Shown one piece after another: positions 52,518-61,269 of a stretch of 64,000 bases of DNA (the stretch's first letter is position 1; each line of letters begins with the position of its first letter). The stretch covers positions 1-64,000 of the forward strand of contig JBPBQV010000012.1 in assembly GCA_050955045.1 (NCBI GenBank), given 5' to 3'. The notes below the pieces were generated by a model that did no database searches, was not told the origin of the DNA, and was given only the letters and a program-made list of their open reading frames with translations. A program made the translations under genes and the position numbers. The DNA is from Mucilaginibacter_A sp050955045 (lineage in GTDB: Bacteria > Bacteroidota > Bacteroidia > Sphingobacteriales > Sphingobacteriaceae).

Positions 52518-52905
52518 AAAAGCAGTTTGGCAAATTTAAAAAACACTGAACATCGCCTGAATGGAGAAGGTATTTTACTGATAAAAAAGTTTTTTTATGT
52601 GAAAATATCATCATGATTACTAACTGTTTCTAACTGGTATTGGATAAAGAAATACAAATTGCAGCTTAGCAAAGATAAAAATCCTTCAAGTTTTAGTGCA
52701 TATTTTAGCTATAATAATTATAAAAACAGGAACAGCTGAATTTTAATTCAATTGTATAACCCATTCTTAACAGTTGGTTAACAACAATTTATGCGCCTTG
52801 CGTTGGCTGATTTTCAGGTTTCAACTATATTCAAAAATATTTTTAAAAACTATAACCTTAATAAAATACGTTACGTATAAGTGAACTACAAAAAACCAAT
52901 TTGTT
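52518..52905. other. Intergenic region upstream of the 56-aa gene
   Basis: About 390 A+T-rich bases. Holds a CTGTTTTTA-family copy (52731) and the conserved upstream element GTTAACAACAATTTATGC (52777-52794). No RNA gene is recognised. Confidence 0.45.
52777..52794 (+). promoter_or_regulatory. Conserved upstream element GTTAACAACAATTTATGC
   Basis: Sixteen of 18 bases identical to 48590-48607; it lies 111 nt before the ATG of the 56-aa gene. Probably a promoter or operator. Confidence 0.4.
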
Positions 52906-53076
52906 ATGGAACTCCAAACATTGTTAAGAACATTAAGTAAAGACATAGAAGAAAAAAGCAGTTTATTATCATTAGCAGAAGCAGAACATCGTGATACTTC
53001 AAAAGTAAAAATGGAACTGGAAATTGCACTTGAAAACTATAGCTCCGTTTTTAGTGCATTGCCGCTACTAATGTAA
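52906..53076 (+). CDS. Small hypothetical protein (56 aa)
   Basis: An ATG-initiated 56-aa acidic, helical peptide (MELQTLLRTLSKDIEEKSS, then LLSLAEAEHRDTSKVKMELE and a hydrophobic end FSALPLLM). It is not recognised from any family. It has a plausible leader and is followed 27 nt later by a strong terminator, which supports a real gene. It resembles small stress or regulatory proteins by size only. Confidence 0.6.
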   Translation: MELQTLLRTLSKDIEEKSSLLSLAEAEHRDTSKVKMELEIALENYSSVFSALPLLM

Positions 53077-53102
53077 ATTACAGTCCTATTCTAAACAAAT
53101 TT

Positions 53103-53150
53103 GAAGGTTTGTGCTTTGGTAGATTTATTTACCTGGTACAAACCTTTTTT
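53103..53150 (+). terminator. Intrinsic terminator of the 56-aa gene
   Basis: AAGGTTTGT pairs with ACAAACCTT, with an inner GGTA/TACC stem, followed by TTTTTT. Confidence 0.85.
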
Positions 53151-53235
53151 AGTATTGATGAATTTTTAATTTTTTTTTCGTCGGTAAAATTTATTCCGTT
53201 ATTTGGTAACCGTTAAATGATACTTTATCTGGAAA

Positions 53236-53247
53236 TGCTTCTTTTAC
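53236..53247 (+). repeat. Interspersed motif copy upstream of the Nudix gene
   Basis: AATGCTTCTTTTAC followed by CATACAAAAATT, the same tail as the copy at 23383. Confidence 0.8.
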
Positions 53248-53306
53248 CATACAAAAATTAAAGCAATCATTTTTTAAAGTTGTCCGGAGATCCTCAGGAA
53301 GAAATT

Positions 53307-53954
53307 ATGCAAAATCCATTTTATAATATTTATATTGATGATAAACACTTGGTTATTGCAGAAGCAGTACCCGAAGGCTTTACTGATTATCAGGAAATTG
53401 ATAATGATAAAGCAGATTTGAAATTGATTTATGCATTGATTTTTAATTTACCCAATCAGCATAAATTTTTGTTGCTGTGTAAAAATGCCAAAACAACTTT
53501 ACGGAAACTATCCAAAAGTATCCGTTTGATTGAAGCTGCCGGCGGATTGGTTAAAAACGAGCGAAAAGAATACCTGGTTATTTTTAGAAACGGCGTTTGG
53601 GATTTGCCAAAAGGTAAAATTGAAGATGGCGAAAAAACCCGAAAAGCTGCCGTTAGAGAAGTGGAAGAAGAATGCGGCATCAAAGTAAAAAAAGCTGGCC
53701 GAAAAATTTGCAAAACTTACCACGTTTACAAGCAACGCAACGAAGAGTTAGCACTGAAAAAAACGCATTGGTACCGCATGAAAGCCGAAGGCCAGGATAA
53801 ATTAAGACCTCAAAAAGAAGAAGGCATTACCAAAGCACGCTGGTTTACGCGTGAAAAATTCAGCATTTTGACCAAAAATACGTATCCATCTATTATGGAT
53901 GTTTTGGATAATATGGGTTTGCTTACAGAAATGGAAGTGCCTTTGTTGGAATAA
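53307..53954 (+). CDS. Nudix hydrolase
   Basis: A 215-aa protein with a full Nudix box (GKIEDGEKTRKAAVREVEEE followed by CGI). The preceding AAGGLVKNERKEYLVIFRNGVWDLPKG and an N-terminal extension of about 70 residues are typical of this Bacteroidota group. The substrate (nucleoside diphosphate derivative) is unknown. ATG at 53307 is preferred over a TTG at 53280. Its 3' end overlaps coaD by 32 nt on the other strand. Confidence 0.88.
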   Translation: MQNPFYNIYIDDKHLVIAEAVPEGFTDYQEIDNDKADLKLIYALIFNLPNQHKFLLLCKNAKTTLRKLSKSIRLIEAAGGLVKNERKEYLVIFRNGVWDLPKGKIEDGEKTRKAAVREVEEECGIKVKKAGRKICKTYHVYKQRNEELALKKTHWYRMKAEGQDKLRPQKEEGITKARWFTREKFSILTKNTYPSIMDVLDNMGLLTEMEVPLLE

Positions 53955-54384
53955 ACTGACTTACATCACCATTATACTTTAAAATTTCGCGCACAATAGT
54001 AGAGCTGATAGAAGAATAACCAGGTTTACTTACGATAAAAATACTTTCGATTTCTGGTTCCAGCGCGTGGTTCATTTGGGCAATTGCTTTTTCGTACTCA
54101 AAATCAGAAACTGTACGGATGCCGCGGATCATGTAACTCGCTCCTATTTGCTTGCAAAACGCTACCGTTAAACCTTCATAAGCAATTACTTCTATTTTAG
54201 GTTCATCTGCAAAAACGGCTTTTAGCATCTGCTCTCGTTTTTCGGGCGAAATCAATGGTTTTTTAGTACTGTTTAAACCGATGCCGATATAAACCTTATC
54301 AAACAAACTGATAGATCGTTTTAAAATATCTACATGAGCTTTGGTAACCGGATCAAAAGAACCTGGAAAAAGAGCCGTTTTCAT
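53923..54384 (-). CDS. coaD: Phosphopantetheine adenylyltransferase
   Basis: A 153-aa CoaD (penultimate step of CoA synthesis). It shows the nucleotidyltransferase start ALFPGSFDPVTKAHVDILKR and the C-terminal YSSISSTIVREI. The convergent overlap of 32 nt with the Nudix gene is notable. It follows rsmD by 12 nt, a frequent pairing in bacteria. Confidence 0.95.
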   Translation of the reverse strand: MKTALFPGSFDPVTKAHVDILKRSISLFDKVYIGIGLNSTKKPLISPEKREQMLKAVFADEPKIEVIAYEGLTVAFCKQIGASYMIRGIRTVSDFEYEKAIAQMNHALEPEIESIFIVSKPGYSSISSTIVREILKYNGDVSQFIPTKALPFL

Positions 54385-54396
54385 ACAACAAAAATA

Positions 54397-54969
54397 TTAA
54401 ATCTGTTCGTTTTGAAGAGTTGATTCTTCGGAGATTGAACTTTTAAAAAACGAAAAAGCCGTATTGCCGTAAACCCGTTTTTCAGAAAAGTTAGGTTGGT
54501 TATTTAAGTTTTGGTACGATGGATGTTCCACAATCAGCAAACCGCCGGGCACCAATAAATTACGGGTAAAAACAGCATTTGGCAGTTGCGGAATTTTATC
54601 CAGATCATAAGGCGGATCAGCAAAAATTACATCATATTGCTTAGTTTCTGCTTCCAGAAATTTGAAAACATCAGCCTTAAAGGTTGTAATTTCTGGAAAC
54701 TTGTGCTTTAGTGCCATATCTTTTAAATAAAAAATACATTGCGCCGCCCGATCAACCGCAACCACACTTTCGGCTGCCCGCGAAGCAAATTCCATGGCAA
54801 TATTTCCGGTTCCGCTAAACAAATCCAGCACTTTCAAGCCTTCAAAATCCAGCAAATTGTTTAGAATATTAAATAAAGCTTCTTTCGCCAAATCTGTGGT
54901 TGGCCGTACCGGTAAATTATTTGGCGGATTTAAGCGCAATCCTTTCAGTCGTCCTCCGATAATCCGCAT
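54397..54969 (-). CDS. rsmD: 16S rRNA (guanine966-N2)-methyltransferase
   Basis: A 190-aa RsmD: MRIIGGRLKGLRLNPP, VLDLFSGTGNIAMEFASRAA (SAM site), and the catalytic FADPPYDL. The DUF3822 gene upstream overlaps it by one base (stop/start at 54969), so the three genes DUF3822-rsmD-coaD form an operon. Confidence 0.95.
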   Translation of the reverse strand: MRIIGGRLKGLRLNPPNNLPVRPTTDLAKEALFNILNNLLDFEGLKVLDLFSGTGNIAMEFASRAAESVVAVDRAAQCIFYLKDMALKHKFPEITTFKADVFKFLEAETKQYDVIFADPPYDLDKIPQLPNAVFTRNLLVPGGLLIVEHPSYQNLNNQPNFSEKRVYGNTAFSFFKSSISEESTLQNEQI

Positions 54970-55769
54970 CAGTTTAAACCTAAAAACTGAATAACCTGAT
55001 GCTGTGGTAAACCATTTTCCGGCATAAAATTAGTCAGCGTAAACAAAATAACATCTTTAAAAAACTCCTTTAAACGAAGCATTTGTTCGCCATTTGCTTC
55101 TATCCTGCCGCTTATCACAATGGTTGTTTCTTCCGGTTTTAAGTTGAGCTGATCTGCCACCAGAGCCGTAAAATAAACCAATTCGTCTAATGTGGAGATC
55201 AAAAACTGATTGTAAAAACGAATTTTATGCTGTTCGGGATACAGTACCTGCAATTGGTTTTTTTCCAAAAACAGATACAGATTCTGGCTGGAAGGCTGCT
55301 TTTTCAGCACTGTTTTAATCCAGCTTTTTGGCGCAAACAAAATTTCTGTTGTATTAAACTTACTTTCAATCTTCCTTAAAATATGCTCCGGAAAAATAAA
55401 AATAACCGTGTTTTCCCCATTTTCAATCTGATCTTTTAAAACTGCATCTGCTTCTTTTATCAGCAAAAATGCAGCGTAATCTGCTAAATTTTCATCGGTA
55501 AAAACAGCATCTGGTATTAAACAAAAACTATTGCTTTCTGCTGCAATAATTAATTTTTGATAAGATAAATTCAACGTTTCTGAATGAACAGAAGACTCAA
55601 AAAGCTGATTTAGAGGACTGTTGGTACTTACCCGGACTAATTTATTGGTTTTAGCATGACGGACGGCATAACTAAAAGTATCCGGATTTAAAAAAACGAG
55701 CAACTGGAAATCAGCTGTGTTTGCAGAATTAAAATCAGGATCGGAATAGTTTATCGGGACGAAGTGCAT
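54969..55769 (-). CDS. DUF3822 family protein
   Basis: A 266-aa protein of the Bacteroidota-specific DUF3822, whose fold is actin/hexokinase-like and which lies next to rsmD/coaD in many genomes. Function unknown. A dispersed-motif copy is in frame at 55451 (LIKEADAV) and a sister copy at 55499. Confidence 0.88.
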   Translation of the reverse strand: MHFVPINYSDPDFNSANTADFQLLVFLNPDTFSYAVRHAKTNKLVRVSTNSPLNQLFESSVHSETLNLSYQKLIIAAESNSFCLIPDAVFTDENLADYAAFLLIKEADAVLKDQIENGENTVIFIFPEHILRKIESKFNTTEILFAPKSWIKTVLKKQPSSQNLYLFLEKNQLQVLYPEQHKIRFYNQFLISTLDELVYFTALVADQLNLKPEETTIVISGRIEANGEQMLRLKEFFKDVILFTLTNFMPENGLPQHQVIQFLGLN

Positions 55770-55832
55770 CAGTAAGCAAAAGTAAAAAATTTTGCCAATA
55801 GACTTTAAGCGTTTTTATATTGATTTTTGAGG

Positions 55833-57260
55833 ATGATGAATGAAGATCTGATCCGCAAAGCTTTTCCGCATACGCCTACGTTACAGCAAATGGAACTTTT
55901 TAGTTTGCTGCACCAGTTTTTGATCAGTACGGATGAAGATTCCTGTTTTGTTTTAAAAGGTTATGCCGGAACCGGGAAAACCACCGTGCTGGCCGCGCTG
56001 GTAAAATTGCTCAGAAACTATAATTTCCAATCGTTTTTGATGGCTCCAACTGGTCGGGCGGCAAAAGTAATGAGCAGTTATTCCGGCCGGAAAGCCTTCA
56101 CCATCCACAAAAAAATATACCGTAAAAAGAGTGCCGTTACGCCCGACATGAATTTTTCTACAGCAGATAATCTCCATGAAAATACACTTTTTATTGTGGA
56201 TGAAGCTTCCATGATTTCTGGGGAAAGTGGCGGACATGGCAACAGTTTGCTGCACGATTTAATCGAATACGTTTACAATTCGCGCAATTGCAAACTACTG
56301 CTGATTGGAGACACAGCGCAGTTGCCGCCGGTTGGTTCGGAACAAAGCATCGCCCTGGAACCGAAAATTTTAAAGGACTTTTTTCATCTGCGGATTTTTA
56401 GTTACGAACTGACTGAAGTGATGCGACAGGAAAAAAATTCGGGTATTTTGGAAAACGTTACGGCGATGCGGAACCTGATCAGAAATGAAGAAGCCGAATA
56501 TCCGCAAATCATTACCAAAGGATTTAAAGACATTTACCGCATGACCGGCGAAAAGCTGGAAGAAGGTTTAAATTATGCTTATCAGAAATACGGCATGGAA
56601 AACACGCTGCTCATCTGCCGGTCCAATAAAAACGCCAATACTTATAACCAGCAGGTGCGCGCCCGGATTTTATACCGCGAAGAAGAACTGACTGGCGGCG
56701 ATTTTATCATGGTGGTGCGCAACAATTATTTTTGGATGAAAGATCAGGAAGAAGGCAGCACCAATTTTATTGCCAACGGCGATATTGGACAGATCAAAAG
56801 AGTACGCAATATCCGCGAAATGTATGGTTTTCAATTTGCCGATGTGCAGTTGGAATTTACCGATTATGCGGATGGTTTGACTTTGGACTGCATAGTGATG
56901 CTGAATACTTTATATACCGAAACGCCAAGTTTATCGCAAGTAGAAAGTCAGCGTTTTTTTGAAGAAGTGATGAAAGATTACGAACATATCGCCAGCAGAC
57001 AAAAAAAGATGGAAGAACTGAAAGCAAACCCGTATTTCAATGCGCTGCAAATTAAATTTGCTTACGCCGTTACTTGTCACAAAGCGCAAGGCGGACAATG
57101 GGACGCGGTTTTTGTAGATCAAGGTTATTTGACTGAAGAAATGCTGAATACAGATTTTTTGCGCTGGTTTTACACGGCCTGCACGCGTGCATCTAAAGAA
57201 CTTTTTCTGATCAATTTTAATGAGAAGTTTTATCAGGATAAACTGCCTGACACTTTTTAG
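55833..57260 (+). CDS. RecD-like superfamily I DNA helicase
   Basis: A 475-aa helicase. It shows Walker A GYAGTGKTTV, motif Ia MAPTGRAAKVM, Walker B FIVDEASMIS, motif III GDTAQLPPVGSEQS, and the C-terminal UvrD_C_2 CHKAQGGQWDAVFVD and TACTRASKELF. Such helicases act in recombination or repair without RecBC. ATG 55833 or 55836 is the start; the TTG upstream is not needed. A dispersed-motif copy lies in the 3' gap (57265). Confidence 0.9.
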   Translation: MMNEDLIRKAFPHTPTLQQMELFSLLHQFLISTDEDSCFVLKGYAGTGKTTVLAALVKLLRNYNFQSFLMAPTGRAAKVMSSYSGRKAFTIHKKIYRKKSAVTPDMNFSTADNLHENTLFIVDEASMISGESGGHGNSLLHDLIEYVYNSRNCKLLLIGDTAQLPPVGSEQSIALEPKILKDFFHLRIFSYELTEVMRQEKNSGILENVTAMRNLIRNEEAEYPQIITKGFKDIYRMTGEKLEEGLNYAYQKYGMENTLLICRSNKNANTYNQQVRARILYREEELTGGDFIMVVRNNYFWMKDQEEGSTNFIANGDIGQIKRVRNIREMYGFQFADVQLEFTDYADGLTLDCIVMLNTLYTETPSLSQVESQRFFEEVMKDYEHIASRQKKMEELKANPYFNALQIKFAYAVTCHKAQGGQWDAVFVDQGYLTEEMLNTDFLRWFYTACTRASKELFLINFNEKFYQDKLPDTF

Positions 57261-57264
57261 GTGC

Positions 57265-57336
57265 TAAAAGAAGCATCAATCTAACTTATTGGACTTTTTT
57301 ACAATTCATTTTAGAGTTTTTGCATGGTAAAAGAAG
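57265..57336 (-). repeat. Two interspersed motif copies between the helicase gene and clpB
   Basis: Minus-strand GATGCTTCTTTTA at 57265 (followed by GCACCTAAAAAG) and AATACTTCTTTTAC at 57328, both in the gap of about 190 nt. Confidence 0.75.
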
Positions 57337-57453
57337 TATTGGATTCAAATCAATCCAGACAGACTTTTTGTCATTTAAAAATAAAAGTAGCTGACGAATG
57401 TTCTTATTTTCTTCATAAAAAAACATTGGTTACGGATTTGTGCTTCAATCAGT

Positions 57454-60045
57454 ATGAATTTAAACAACTATACCATAAAAGCCCAGGAAGCAATTCAGAA
57501 AGCCTCTGAAATTACAACTGGAAACCAACAGCAAGCCATCGAAAATGCGCATTTGCTGAAAGGAATGTTGCTAGTGGATGAAAACGTTGTCAACTATCTA
57601 CTCAAAAAACTCAACGTCAATATTAGTCGCCTTAATACTTCGCTGGATGAACAGATTGCAACCTATCCAAAAGTGAGCGGCAGCAATGTTTACTTGTCAT
57701 CCGCAGCGAACACTACTTTGCAAAAAGCTTTGGCTTATGTAAAAGAATTTAAAGACGAATTTGTATCCGTAGAACATCTTTTACTGGCAATTTTAGCGGC
57801 AAATGACAAAACCAGTTCTTTATTAAAAGATTTTAGCGCAACAGAAAAAGACCTTAAAAAAGCGATTCTGGAACTGCGCGGAAACAGTAAAGTAACTGAT
57901 CAAAATGCAGAAGCGACCTACAATTCGCTGAACAAATACGCTCGGAACTTGAATGAATATGCAGAATCAGGAAAACTTGATCCTGTCATCGGAAGAGATG
58001 AAGAAATTCGTCGGGTAATTCAGATTTTATCACGCAGAACTAAAAACAATCCAATTCTAGTTGGCGAACCCGGCGTTGGTAAAACGGCTATTGCTGAAGG
58101 AATTGCCTTTCGAATTATCAAAGGCGACATCCCGGAAAATCTAAAAGCCAAAACCGTTTTTTCGCTTGATATGGGAGCGCTGATTGCCGGAGCTAAATAC
58201 AAAGGCGAGTTTGAAGAACGCTTAAAAGCAGTAATAAAAGAAGTAACACAAGCCGATGGCGAGATCATTATGTTTATTGACGAGATCCATACGCTGGTTG
58301 GTGCAGGTGGTGGCGAAGGCGCTATGGATGCAGCAAATATTTTAAAACCTGCTCTTGCCCGTGGCGAACTACGTGCGATTGGTGCCACGACTTTAAACGA
58401 ATACCAGAAATATTTTGAGAAAGATAAAGCATTGGAACGTCGTTTTCAAAAAGTAACCGTGGATGAACCAAATACAGCCGATGCGATTTCCATTCTCCGC
58501 GGAATTAAGGAAAAATACGAAACGCACCATAAAGTCCGGATCAAAGATGAGGCGATAATTGCTTCGGTAGAGATGTCGCAACGCTACATTGCTGATCGTT
58601 TTCTGCCCGACAAAGCCATCGATTTAATGGATGAAGCCGCTTCCAAATTGCGTTTGGAAATGGATTCTGTACCGGAAGTGGTGGACGAGCTAGAACGCCG
58701 GATCATGCAACTGGAAATCGAGCGTGAAGCCATCAAACGCGAAAATGACGAGAAACGGGTAAAAGAATTGAGTGAAGAAATTGCTAATCTTTCCAACGAC
58801 CGTGATTCCGTCCGTGCGAAATGGCAAGGCGAAAAAGATTTGGTCGATAACGTCAACACTAAAATTGAGCAGATTGAAAACTTTAAACTCGAAGCTGATC
58901 AAGCTGAACGTGCAGGCGATTATGGAAAAGTTGCCGAATTACGTTATGGCAAGATCAAGGAAACCGAAGCGGAAGTTGAAAAACTGAAAAAGCAGATTGA
59001 AGACGAGCAGGGCGATGGCCGGATGCTTAAAGAAGAAGTTACGGCGGATGATATTGCCGGTGTGGTTGCTCGTTGGACAGGGATTCCAGTTTCGAAAATG
59101 ATCCAGAGCGAGCGTGAAAAATTGCTGAATCTGGAAGATGAACTGCATAAACGTGTAGCTGGTCAGGAAGAAGCGATTGAAGCTATTTCTGATGCCATTC
59201 GTCGTAGTCGTGCAGGTTTGCAAGATCCGCGAAAGCCGATTGGTTCCTTTATTTTCCTCGGCACAACCGGTGTTGGTAAAACAGAATTGGCAAAAGCTTT
59301 GGCTGAATATCTGTTTAATGATGAATCGGCTTTGGTTCGGATTGATATGAGTGAATATCAGGAACGCCATGCAGTTTCGCGTTTGATCGGCGCACCTCCG
59401 GGATATGTGGGTTATGATGAAGGCGGACAATTAACGGAAGCTGTACGACGGAAACCTTACAGCGTGGTTTTGCTGGATGAGATTGAAAAAGCGCATCCCG
59501 ATGTGTTTAATATTTTGTTGCAAGTTCTGGATGACGGCCGTTTGACTGATAATAAAGGTCGCGTGGTGAACTTTAAAAACACAATCATCATCATGACTTC
59601 CAACATTGGTTCTAATATCATTCAGGAAAACTTTAACGTTTTGGATGATGCCAACCATGACGAAGTAGTTGCCAAAACTAAAAATGAATTGTTTGAATTA
59701 TTGCGTAAAACCATCCGTCCGGAGTTTTTAAACCGGATTGATGAGATTATTATGTTTCAGCCGCTTAGCAGGACCGAAATTGGTGCCATTGTGAAATTGC
59801 AGTTTAAACAATTGCAGGATACATTAGCCGAAATGGGAATTTCCATTGAAGCAACTGATGCCGCTTTGGATTGGCTAGGACAATTGGGTTACGATCCGCA
59901 ATTTGGTGCGCGTCCGCTAAAACGGGTTGTCCAAAAGAAAGTGTTGAATGAGTTATCTAAACAAATATTGGCTGGAAAAATCAACAAAGACAGTCATATT
60001 AAATTGGATGAATTTGATCACAACTTTGTGTTTTTAAATGTCTGA
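57454..60045 (+). CDS. clpB: ATP-dependent disaggregase ClpB
   Basis: An 863-aa Hsp100 chaperone that rescues aggregated proteins with DnaK. It has the N-domain repeats (about residues 1-145), NBD1 with GEPGVGKTA, the coiled-coil middle domain (about 390-520), and NBD2 with GTTGVGKTE. Length is normal. A strong terminator follows. The leader has two dispersed motifs. No HSF/CIRCE-like operator is evident. Confidence 0.97.
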   Translation: MNLNNYTIKAQEAIQKASEITTGNQQQAIENAHLLKGMLLVDENVVNYLLKKLNVNISRLNTSLDEQIATYPKVSGSNVYLSSAANTTLQKALAYVKEFKDEFVSVEHLLLAILAANDKTSSLLKDFSATEKDLKKAILELRGNSKVTDQNAEATYNSLNKYARNLNEYAESGKLDPVIGRDEEIRRVIQILSRRTKNNPILVGEPGVGKTAIAEGIAFRIIKGDIPENLKAKTVFSLDMGALIAGAKYKGEFEERLKAVIKEVTQADGEIIMFIDEIHTLVGAGGGEGAMDAANILKPALARGELRAIGATTLNEYQKYFEKDKALERRFQKVTVDEPNTADAISILRGIKEKYETHHKVRIKDEAIIASVEMSQRYIADRFLPDKAIDLMDEAASKLRLEMDSVPEVVDELERRIMQLEIEREAIKRENDEKRVKELSEEIANLSNDRDSVRAKWQGEKDLVDNVNTKIEQIENFKLEADQAERAGDYGKVAELRYGKIKETEAEVEKLKKQIEDEQGDGRMLKEEVTADDIAGVVARWTGIPVSKMIQSEREKLLNLEDELHKRVAGQEEAIEAISDAIRRSRAGLQDPRKPIGSFIFLGTTGVGKTELAKALAEYLFNDESALVRIDMSEYQERHAVSRLIGAPPGYVGYDEGGQLTEAVRRKPYSVVLLDEIEKAHPDVFNILLQVLDDGRLTDNKGRVVNFKNTIIIMTSNIGSNIIQENFNVLDDANHDEVVAKTKNELFELLRKTIRPEFLNRIDEIIMFQPLSRTEIGAIVKLQFKQLQDTLAEMGISIEATDAALDWLGQLGYDPQFGARPLKRVVQKKVLNELSKQILAGKINKDSHIKLDEFDHNFVFLNV

Positions 60046-60062
60046 TTTTGAAAAATAGGTGG

Positions 60063-60075
60063 TAAAAGAAGCAAT
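60063..60075 (-). repeat. Interspersed motif copy after clpB
   Basis: Minus-strand ATTGCTTCTTTTAC followed by CACCTATTT, 18 nt after the clpB stop. Confidence 0.75.
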
Positions 60076-60083
60076 TTAAACAC

Positions 60084-60117
60084 AAAAGGCTTCCTAGACA
60101 ACTGGGAAGCTTTTTGT
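60084..60117 (+). terminator. Intrinsic terminator of clpB
   Basis: GCTTCC pairs with GGAAGC across TAGACAACTG and is flanked by A and T runs (AAAAG ... CTTTTTG). Confidence 0.8.
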
Positions 60118-60122
60118 ATGGT

Positions 60123-60491
60123 TTATTTATATGATTCGCCTTTTACATGTATGGGGAAATCTTCTATATTATAATTTGCACCAGATCTAACAAAAAAACT
60201 TTTCAGACTTCCTGCTTTTAAACCTTCTATCGCTAAATCAAGTTGGCCTCGATACGTTATACCAGCCTCTCTTGATTTAAATTCTCCCTGAACAAGCGCT
60301 ACAAGCGTATCAAAGAAAAGTGCTTTTTCGTAAAGAATGTTATAATCTACGTTCGGAGCTTTGCGCTTTACAAAATTTTCAAGTTCGTACCTAAAAAATT
60401 GTTGTTCGAGTTGAACATCACTAGCTTTTATTTTTGTTGAATCAGAAAAGTTCTTGTTTGGATCATTAAATTCATTTGTGTTAGTTGACAT
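60123..60491 (-). CDS. Hypothetical protein (122 aa)
   Basis: A 122-aa soluble protein not recognised. Its N-terminus is polar (MSTNTNEFNDPNKNFSDST). The rest has a helix (VQLEQQFFRYELENFVKRKA) and ends HVKGESYK. No signal peptide. It lies on the opposite strand downstream of clpB's terminator. Confidence 0.5.
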   Translation of the reverse strand: MSTNTNEFNDPNKNFSDSTKIKASDVQLEQQFFRYELENFVKRKAPNVDYNILYEKALFFDTLVALVQGEFKSREAGITYRGQLDLAIEGLKAGSLKSFFVRSGANYNIEDFPIHVKGESYK

Positions 60492-60779
60492 AAGTTTAAA
60501 GTTTGACTATTGGTTAACAGTAAGTTGCAAGACTTAAAATTAATTATTAATTCCTTATTAACTGACAAATCCTGGATAAATAATTACTATCTCTCCATTT
60601 AGTGAATTCTTTTTAGCATTAGATAAAGACTGTTTTGAGGCAGAGGTACTTTTTATAATTGGTTATTCTTTTGAAAGACGAGAAAACATTTCCGGTAAAA
60701 TGGAAGCTCCGTTTTTATTTACATTTCCTAGATTAACTTAAAAAAAAGAACTTATTACTTCAATTTAGCAATTGCATAA
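60492..60779. other. Intergenic region with a degraded-gene fragment
   Basis: Between two minus-strand genes. The plus strand carries a frame of about 53 codons (60580-60741) with SIR2-like content, described separately. No promoter or RNA is recognised. Confidence 0.4.
60580..60741 (+). pseudogene. Probable remnant of a SIR2-like domain gene
   Basis: A plus-strand frame, closed by a stop just upstream and at 60739, without a start codon. It reads ITISPFSEFFLALDKD, CFEAEVLFIIGYSFERREN, then a degenerate tail. The stretch AEVLFIIGYSF followed by a charged residue resembles the conserved end of SIR2-like NADase domains (usually xDxLVVIGYSFGDxHIN). Possibly the remains of an antiphage or similar gene. 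Assignment rests on one motif. Confidence 0.35.
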
Positions 60780-60781
60780 AA

Positions 60782-61210
60782 CTACGTTGCAAATAATTGA
60801 TCAATATCTTTAAATGCCTTAAATTCTAAAGCGTTACCAGAAGGATCCAGAAAAAACATAGTTGCCTGTTCTCCGGGTTTACCTTTAAAACGAATTCCAG
60901 GTTCAATTATAAATTGAATGTTTTGCTGTTTTAGCTGAGCTTCCAGATCATGCCACTGCTCCCACTCCAACACAACTCCATAATGTGGAACAGGAACATC
61001 ATGCCCATCAACGGGGTTAAAATGATGTTTTATTTGTTCTGCCGGTTTTGGTTTTAAATGGATGACGAACTGATGTCCATAAAGATTAAAATCCGTCCAA
61101 AGTTCATCACTTCTTCCTTCGCTGCATCTTAATACTTCTCGATAAAATTTTCTTGCTTCCTCTAGGTCATAAACTGGTACGGCAACATGGAACGGAGTTA
61201 GCTTACTCAT
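60782..61210 (-). CDS. VOC family protein
   Basis: A 142-aa vicinal oxygen chelate protein with VPVYDLEEARKFYREVL and the C-terminal FFLDPSGNALEFKAF. Probably metal-binding. It resembles dioxygenase-like VOC members; substrate unknown. Encoded alone. Confidence 0.82.
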   Translation of the reverse strand: MSKLTPFHVAVPVYDLEEARKFYREVLRCSEGRSDELWTDFNLYGHQFVIHLKPKPAEQIKHHFNPVDGHDVPVPHYGVVLEWEQWHDLEAQLKQQNIQFIIEPGIRFKGKPGEQATMFFLDPSGNALEFKAFKDIDQLFAT

Positions 61211-61269
61211 GATGTTATATTAATTAGTTTTAAAGTTTTTTATAAAAGTGGTAAGTATGATGATTAGTT

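Noticed and set aside
57324..57509. 61-codon ORF overlapping the clpB start
   Set aside because: Runs into clpB in another frame and starts at a dispersed motif; clpB has a strong N-terminus match.
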